Source: Circinella umbellata
Taxonomy: Eukaryota > Mucoromycota > Mucoromycetes > Mucorales > Lichtheimiaceae
Direction of reading: 5' to 3'
DNA: 64,000 nucleotides
NCBI GenBank assembly: GCA_025093555.1
Contig: JAIWNF010000039.1
Coordinates: 310,001-374,000, forward strand
The notes below the pieces were generated by a model. The model made no database searches. It saw only the letters and a program-made list of their open reading frames with translations, and was not told the origin of the DNA. Every line of letters starts with the position of its first letter. The stretch's first letter is position 1. Of this stretch, positions 58,201 to 64,000 are shown in pieces. The position numbers were made by a program, and so were the translations under genes.

Positions 58201-61200
58201 ATGGCTTCTGCAAAAGTCACTAATAATAGCAATAATAATAACAATAATAAAACCGCCAACCGCATAAGTTTACCTGTAGACAACCGGTCTTTACGCTTTC
58301 ATTCAAATAGTCATGACATTTTATTGAAACATCAACAATATCCACAATTAATAACACCACCCGAGGAATCTTTAAGGCAGCATTTAACAGAAATCGATGT
58401 AGTAAAGCCGAATGAAAATGGTAAAATAAATTTAAAAATAATAAAAGCTTTTTTTTTTCTTGTGTATACTGCTAATTGTTTTTGCATAAATAATAAAAAA
58501 AATCAGGTACAACATCAACCCCGTTATCTCCTACAACAAGAACAACAACAACAAATATCATAGAGCGTCTTACAACACCTCCATTATTACCACCTCGACC
58601 TCGTTCACGTACTATACATGTTGTTCCTGGATTTAAAGAAGATTTACCCTTACCTCCTCTACCATCATCAAAAAGTCTATCTAAAGGTAGTGGTGGGATG
58701 TATCTCATAGATTCAGAAGAAATAGTTGCATCAGTATCAGCGACAGCTATTATTTCACCAACAACATCCTTATCATCTCAACAACGTAGAGTATTATCGC
58801 CCAGTAATATTAATAGTAATAGTATTACTTGTCAATTTCCAGATATGCAACATTTTGATCGATTACCACCCCATGTAAAAACAATCACATCTCATCATCG
58901 ACGGACATTACGGGCTATTGCTGCATGTCAAGGTCGACTCGCTACAGCTTCACATACCGTTAAAGCATGGGAGCATGCTGTTGAACGACCCAATGTTACC
59001 ACATCTATTACACCAAGTACTGATAGCTCAGGTGTAGATCGTATATGTTCATTGGAATATACCTTTTCAGGACATTATTTATGGGCTGGATTAGATGATG
59101 GCCATGTGGTCGTCATGGATACCAAAAAGCAGCAACAACAACATAAAAATAACAGCAACAATAATAAACTTTTGGCAGAATTACATTATCATGAATATGC
59201 GGTCAATCATATTTTACGAGTGGATAATAGTGAGCTATGGACTATTGATGACGGAGGATTACTATTACGATGGCCCATGATACACGATTACGATAATTTG
59301 GATCATAAATCTATCAATCATGAAGGATATCAGCATCGTGTTACACCAAAAGCTGTATCAGCTGTTGTACTACAACGTCTACACTACCATGTGTTAGCAA
59401 TGACAGCAGGGGACACCATTGATTTTTATCGTTTCGTACCCTTTTACTCTTCTTCAATGCAGCAAATTAAAGTAGATCTTCCATATCGCGTTATTCGTAT
59501 TCCAAACGAGCTGGGGCAAGCTACACAATTATTGGCCTTACCTCAGGGACGACTTGCGTGTGCTCACGTAAATGGTCGAATTAGTGTATGGAGTGTTGAG
59601 AAATGGGAACAAATATTACAAGTAGCCATTCCAACCTATGGAGTATCCGCTATGGCATTATCTTTGGATCGTTATTTATGGATTGGGTATCGTACAGGGA
59701 TGATTTATATTTATGATGTCTCTTCCGACGAACAATGGAAATTAGTTAAAGTGTGGCAAGCTCATCAAGGCCCTATTACCATGTTTACTGTGGATGAATT
59801 GGGACTGATTACTTCTTCCTCAAATGAGAAACCATTGGTGCAGGTCATCAGTGCGGATCAACAAGGGAATGTCATTATTTGGGATGGTTTATTATCAGAG
59901 TATCAAAAAGGTATTACATATATTTTTTTTTCCATTGTTACTATAATTTATTAATTGCACAAGCTGCGTTATTATTCAATAGATCAGCATATGAAAGATC
60001 TCGAGGAAACATATTGTGATTATCGAAAAACAAGAATACAGATTTCAACATGGAATATTGATGCTCTCAGCCCCGATACCATTACGGGACAAGATAAAAA
60101 ATTGGTGGAAGAATGGCTTACAAGTATGCGCGATGCAGATATTATTGTAATAGGTTTACAAGAAATTGTAGATCTCGAATCTAAACGCCAAACAGCACGT
60201 ATGTTTATCCAAAAGAAAAAAGTTATTTTTTTTATGTTGATGCGTTTTAAGGGACGGATGAGGGGAAAGGGAAAGATAAATAGTTTTAAGTTAACAAAAA
60301 AAGAATTACGATACATAATTATACAGGATCATTATTTTTACCTCGAAAAAAACAAGATAAACTTGATTGGTCTGCTCCAGCGATTACAAATATTAGTAAC
60401 TGGAGTAACGTGGATGCTGAATCACTTGCACAGGCAGCTGCTATTCCACAATACAGTGCATGGCGAAAACATATCACTTCTGTGTTACAAGAGCGTAACT
60501 ATACTCTGTTAAAAACCGAACATTTAGTTGGTTTATTTAGTCTTATCTTTGTAAAACATGACCAACAATTAAGAATTAAAGATTGTCGGTCTACTGTGGT
60601 CAAAACTGGATTAAAAGTCATGAACAAATGTTGGCATGGAAATAAGGGTGCTGTTGCCATACGATTTGCATTGGATGATTCGTCCGTTTGTTTTGTCAAT
60701 TGTCATTTAGCTGCAGGTCAATCGAGAGCGGAACAACGTAATGCCGACGTGGATGGAATCTTTAAATCTGCAAAATTCAAAAAGGATACCAGTACTATCG
60801 GCAACACGAATGTTGCTGGTATTACGAGTGGCATGGATACGATAATAAATGATAATGATGACACCATTATCTTGGATCATGAGCATTGTTTTGTTCACGG
60901 GGATTTAAATTACCGCATCGATACGTGGACAAAAAAAGATGTACTGGATTGGTTTAAAGAAGAAAATCGAACTATGGCTTATCGAGAGCTTCAACTTCAT
61001 GATCAACTTTATAAACAACGACAATCGAATCCATTGTTAAAATTATCACTATTTCGAGAAGCTCCCATACGATTTGATCCTACTTACAAGTACGATCCAG
61101 GTACAGATCGTTATGATACCTCAGAAAAACAACGCGTGCCTGCATGGTGTGATAGAATCTTGTATCGAACCCCAGAAACGGCCTGTTCCAATGCAGAGTT

Positions 61201-61459
61201 TTATCGACGTCATGAAGTTAAGGCTTCTGATCATCGTCCAGTGAGTGCTGGCTTTGAGGTGGCTATCAAAACCGTACGAAGAATGGATTGTGAAAAGACT
61301 GCAAAATTAGTTGCTACTACATGGGATAAAAAGTTGGAAACAATTATTCAAGACTGCAAAAGTCAATATGTTGCAGATTATAAAAAGTGTAGTATAGATA
61401 ATGCCATCAAACAACTTGAAGCCAAAAATTGGAATGTGCAGCACGTAACAGATGAATGA
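58201..61459 (+). CDS. Beta-propeller plus inositol-polyphosphate 5-phosphatase
   Basis: Removes the 5-phosphate from phosphoinositides or inositol phosphates. Four exons (58201-58420, 58507-59910, 59983-60198, 60327-61459) give 990 residues. The N-terminus is low-complexity and Pro-rich (LLPPRPRSRT, LPLPPLPSS). WD-like repeats follow at about 170-540, with SGHYLWAGLDDGHVVVMDT, YLWIGYRTGMIYIYDVSSD and SADQQGNVIIWDG. The catalytic EEP domain comes next, with STWNID (W565-N566), GLQEIVDL, GNKGAVAIRF, FVNCHLAAGQ, HGDLNYRID, PAWCDRILYRTP and ASDHRPVSAGF. All hallmark residues (the Glu of QE, Asp/Asn of GDLNYR, Asp of WCDR and SDHRP) are present. No membrane segment. Propeller-linked 5-phosphatases are known in plants and other eukaryotes; the propeller probably targets the enzyme. 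Substrate preference cannot be read from the sequence. Confidence 0.88.
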
Positions 61460-61817
61460 AAAAAGATGTATCCATTGCATTATTAATCAATACTATTATT
61501 ACTACTACTGGTTAGGTAATATTAGATAATATTATTGCTCAAAAAAATAAAATGAAACATGGTTTTTTTTTGTGCTACTCATAATACTGCAAATCAGTGA
61601 AGTTTTACAAGGAGAATAACATATGATTGAAAAGTCCCTTAAAATTTTCCGCCGTTCCGAAATTATCCAAAGTAAGATCGTGAGAGTTGAGATCTTACAC
61701 AAAAAAATCGTTATATAACGTTATAATTCTTTCACTCACACCCTTTTCTTCTTCTTCCATTCTTGTTTCTTTGATATTCTATCACATAACAGTTCTCGTT
61801 TTATTTTTTTGTAAGAT
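61460..61817. other. Spacer and promoter of aldo-keto reductase
   Basis: Follows the phosphatase gene tail to tip. T/C-rich before 61818. No gene recognised. Confidence 0.5.
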
Positions 61818-63228
61818 ATGGCTTTAAACAAAGTTTATAAACTGTAAGTGGGTTATTTATATGAAAACCGACATTGTGTACATGTACGCTAAATAAAAAG
61901 GTGATCGCTATGAACCCATAAACTAAAAAATATATTCATGCAATAATGCTACTATTTAGCAATACTGGAGCTTCTATGCCAGCCATCGGGCTTGGTACTT
62001 GGAAAGCAGCTCCTGGTGAAGTTGAAACAGCAGTCAAGACTGCTATTGCTGCTGGCTATCGTCATATCGATACTGCATTTGGTGTAATATATAATTTTCT
62101 GTTTAACTGTATTTGTTATCAACAAAAACAAAGATCCATGTGTACGTGGGTATATTAATATAATCAGTTGTATTTTACGTATATATATATATAATAGTAT
62201 GGTAATGAAGCTGAAGTAGGCAAAGCTATTCGCGAAGCTTTAGCTGAAAATGGTTTAGAACGTAAGGATATTTTCGTCACTACCAAGATTTGGCCAACCT
62301 TTTTCCGTCCTGAGAAGGTTTCTGAAGGATTTAAAATTTCTTTGGATCGCCTTGATATTGAATATATTGATTTAATCCTGCTACATTGGCCTGTTGGATT
62401 AAATCCAGAACAAGGTGTTGCTATTCCACGTTTACCTGATGGTACTCGTGATATCGATACTACAGTAACTCCTTCAATTACGTGGGCAGCACTTGAAAAA
62501 GTATTAGAAGAAAACAAGGATAAACTTAAAGCTATCGGTGTCTCCAATCATCCTATTCCTATATTAGAAGAGTTACTCAAGACTGCAAAAGTTGTTCCTG
62601 CAGTAAATCAAGTTGAACTTCATCGTAAGTGTTTTTTTTTTTTCGCTTTATCCTTTCTTCCTCATCTTTTTAATTTTATTTCAGGGACGTAAATATGTCA
62701 GGAGCCAAAAATAAATAAAAAATGACAGGTTTCTTTTATACTAATATAAAAATATATATTACAGCTTATAACCCACAACAAAAATTATTGGACTATTGTA
62801 ATTCCAAGAATATTCATGTTACTGGTTACTCACCTTTGGGTTCAACGGACTCAATCTTATTGAGTGATGAAACCGTTGGTAAGATTGCAACTGCTCATAA
62901 CAAATCTCCAGCACAAATCATTTTATCTTGGGGTTTGTCTCGTTCAAGCATTTTACCCAAAAGTGTTAATGCTGAGGTAAATGTTTTATTATTTTGTTGT
63001 TGAGATACGTAATGAAAAAAAAAAGCATATATATGGAAAAAAAAAGGAGTGATTTTTTTTTTTTTTACTCACAACATATTATAATTTTAGAGAGTTAAAG
63101 CAAATGCTGATTTAATTGAATTGTCAGCCGAAGAAACTCAGCAGATCAATGAGCTTCATAAGATTCACGGAAAGCGGTTTGTCCGTCCTGATTGGGGTGT
63201 GAAAGTCTTTGATGAAGAGTTTGAGTAA
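61818..63228 (+). CDS. Aldo-keto reductase (NADPH-dependent aldehyde/polyol type)
   Basis: Reduces aldehydes or sugars with NADPH in the cytosol. Five exons (61818-61843, 61960-62083, 62198-62624, 62765-62976, 63091-63228) give 308 residues, typical of the family. The first coding exon is only 26 nt (MALNKVYK plus two bases) and is needed to supply the usual start; the downstream ATG at 61946 lies in the intron. The catalytic tetrad is complete: D46 (HIDTA), Y51 (FGYGNE), K80 (TTKIW) and H113 (LLHWPV). Family blocks are [46 protein letters not shown] and the cofactor loop [14 protein letters not shown]. It resembles fungal glycerol dehydrogenase/GCY-type reductases; the substrate is not determinable here. 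Confidence 0.92.
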
Positions 63229-63721
63229 ACTTTATATTTTGTATATTATTTATAATAAAACATACTCTTTTAAACAAAAAAAAACAACAGCAACCATAAG
63301 TTTGGGGGTATATATAATAATAATAAATAGAAAAGGAGAAAAAGTTTGTGTTAGTTACATTATACGATGTTGTCAGTGGGGCAAAAATAAATAAAAAAAA
63401 AAATAGATAGGGATACTCTTCGTTTTGCACACTATTAAAAATGTCGTCAGTGCTAATTATTAACATACGAATGCATAAGTAATTATTACCCCTTCTCCCC
63501 CGAAGCTTTTTACTCTTTTTTTCCCAACTCTTTTTTTTTCTTCCTTCTTTTTTCCTCCCTTTCTCTCTCTCCCCCCCTTTTTTATTTTATTTCTTCTTTG
63601 TTTCTTCTCTCTTGTTTGTGTAGTGAACAAATAAGCAACAGCTTTTTTTTTTTACTAATTATAAAAACCCCATCTCGTTTTTTCTTCTCTTACCTTTTCC
63701 CTTTCTTTTTTTTTCTTTCTA
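63229..63721. promoter_or_regulatory. Pyrimidine-rich promoter of the gene at 63722
   Basis: After the reductase 3' flank, 63490-63720 is an almost continuous C/T tract with T runs, similar in character to the tracts before the lipin and 5-phosphatase starts. Confidence 0.45.
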
Positions 63722-64000
63722 ATGGACACATCTGCTTCATTAGCTAGAGTTCATTTACGAGGCGTCATTTCTGCTGTACGCGATAAGGAGTTTTGTCGTT
63801 GTAATATGCCTCCTGTTGTAAAGCCAGTCGCTCGACGACCTGTTGTTGCCACTACTACAAATACAAAACCACCACAACGCCCACTTTCACCTTCTCCATC
63901 CTTGTCGCCCCCTCCAACTGCAGCAAGGACGGTACCAACAACAGAATTATCACCACCACTTTCTTCAACTTCAACTTCTTCTTGCTCCACAATAACAACA
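63722..64000 (+). CDS. Partial gene, N-terminus only (runs off window)
   Basis: The frame is open from ATG 63722 to the last base (93 codons). It begins MDTSASLARVHLRGVISAVR, followed by DKEFCRCN and then a long Pro/Ser/Thr-rich stretch (PPQRPLSPSPSLSPPPTAAR). The start follows a pyrimidine-rich tract like those before other genes here. The first 30 residues look ordered, the rest disordered. No domain is identifiable without the remainder. Confidence 0.55.
   Translation, partial: MDTSASLARVHLRGVISAVRDKEFCRCNMPPVVKPVARRPVVATTTNTKPPQRPLSPSPSLSPPPTAARTVPTTELSPPLSSTSTSSCSTITT

Overview
The window is nuclear DNA from an early-diverging filamentous fungus, most likely a Mucorales-type member of Mucoromycota. 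The evidence is strong A/T bias, short GT-AG introns (mostly 40-150 nt) in nearly every gene, fungal lysine biosynthesis by the aminoadipate route, DIRS-type retroelements, and repeated gene families that I associate with this phylum. I cannot name the species. Exon boundaries were placed by hand from GT/AG sites, reading frame and family similarity.

Layout. 1-12.2 kb is a gene block: the 3' part of homoaconitase LYS4, a small complex I subunit resembling NDUFB4, a mitochondrial transcription factor/rRNA dimethylase-like protein (8 exons, minus strand), the phosphatidate phosphatase lipin (PAH1 type) and a small protein with a mitochondrial presequence. 12.2-30 kb is a repeat landscape. It holds a near-intact copy and several fragments of an unnamed multicopy family with a serine-recombinase-like YARKS box, a Merlin/ISXO2-like transposase fragment, two nested DIRS-like tyrosine-recombinase retrotransposons with inverted terminal repeats, a 1.36-kb very A/T-rich insertion carrying its own zinc-motif ORF, and a MULE transposase with a SWIM finger. 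30-33.3 kb holds two housekeeping genes in tandem, N-terminal glutamine amidase (NTAQ1) and ERV46/ERGIC3. 33-39.6 kb is again decayed: two more YARKS-family pieces and a dead Tc1/mariner-like transposase. 39.6-41.4 kb is a polytopic membrane protein gene that contains a 12-nt microexon.

43-45.4 kb is the relic of a multi-exon gene family. 47.0-47.4 kb is a three-copy tandem repeat. 48.39 kb is tRNA-Ala(CGC). 49.0-52.3 kb is the DNA-repair gene RAD4/XPC. 53.4-54.7 kb holds two tandem secreted cysteine-rich proteins, each with two defensin-like (CS-alpha-beta spacing) modules. 58.2-61.5 kb encodes a beta-propeller plus inositol-polyphosphate 5-phosphatase. 61.8-63.2 kb is an aldo-keto reductase. 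A further gene starts at 63722 and runs off the window.

The housekeeping genes are not one pathway. Two touch phosphoinositide/lipid metabolism (lipin, 5-phosphatase) and three are mitochondrial or probably so. The mobile part is more coherent. Most coding relics carry stop codons explicable as C-to-T changes in CAA, CAG or CGA codons, including the codons of two catalytic arginines of the DIRS recombinase, so the accessory regions look like old, mutated transposon territory between conserved genes.
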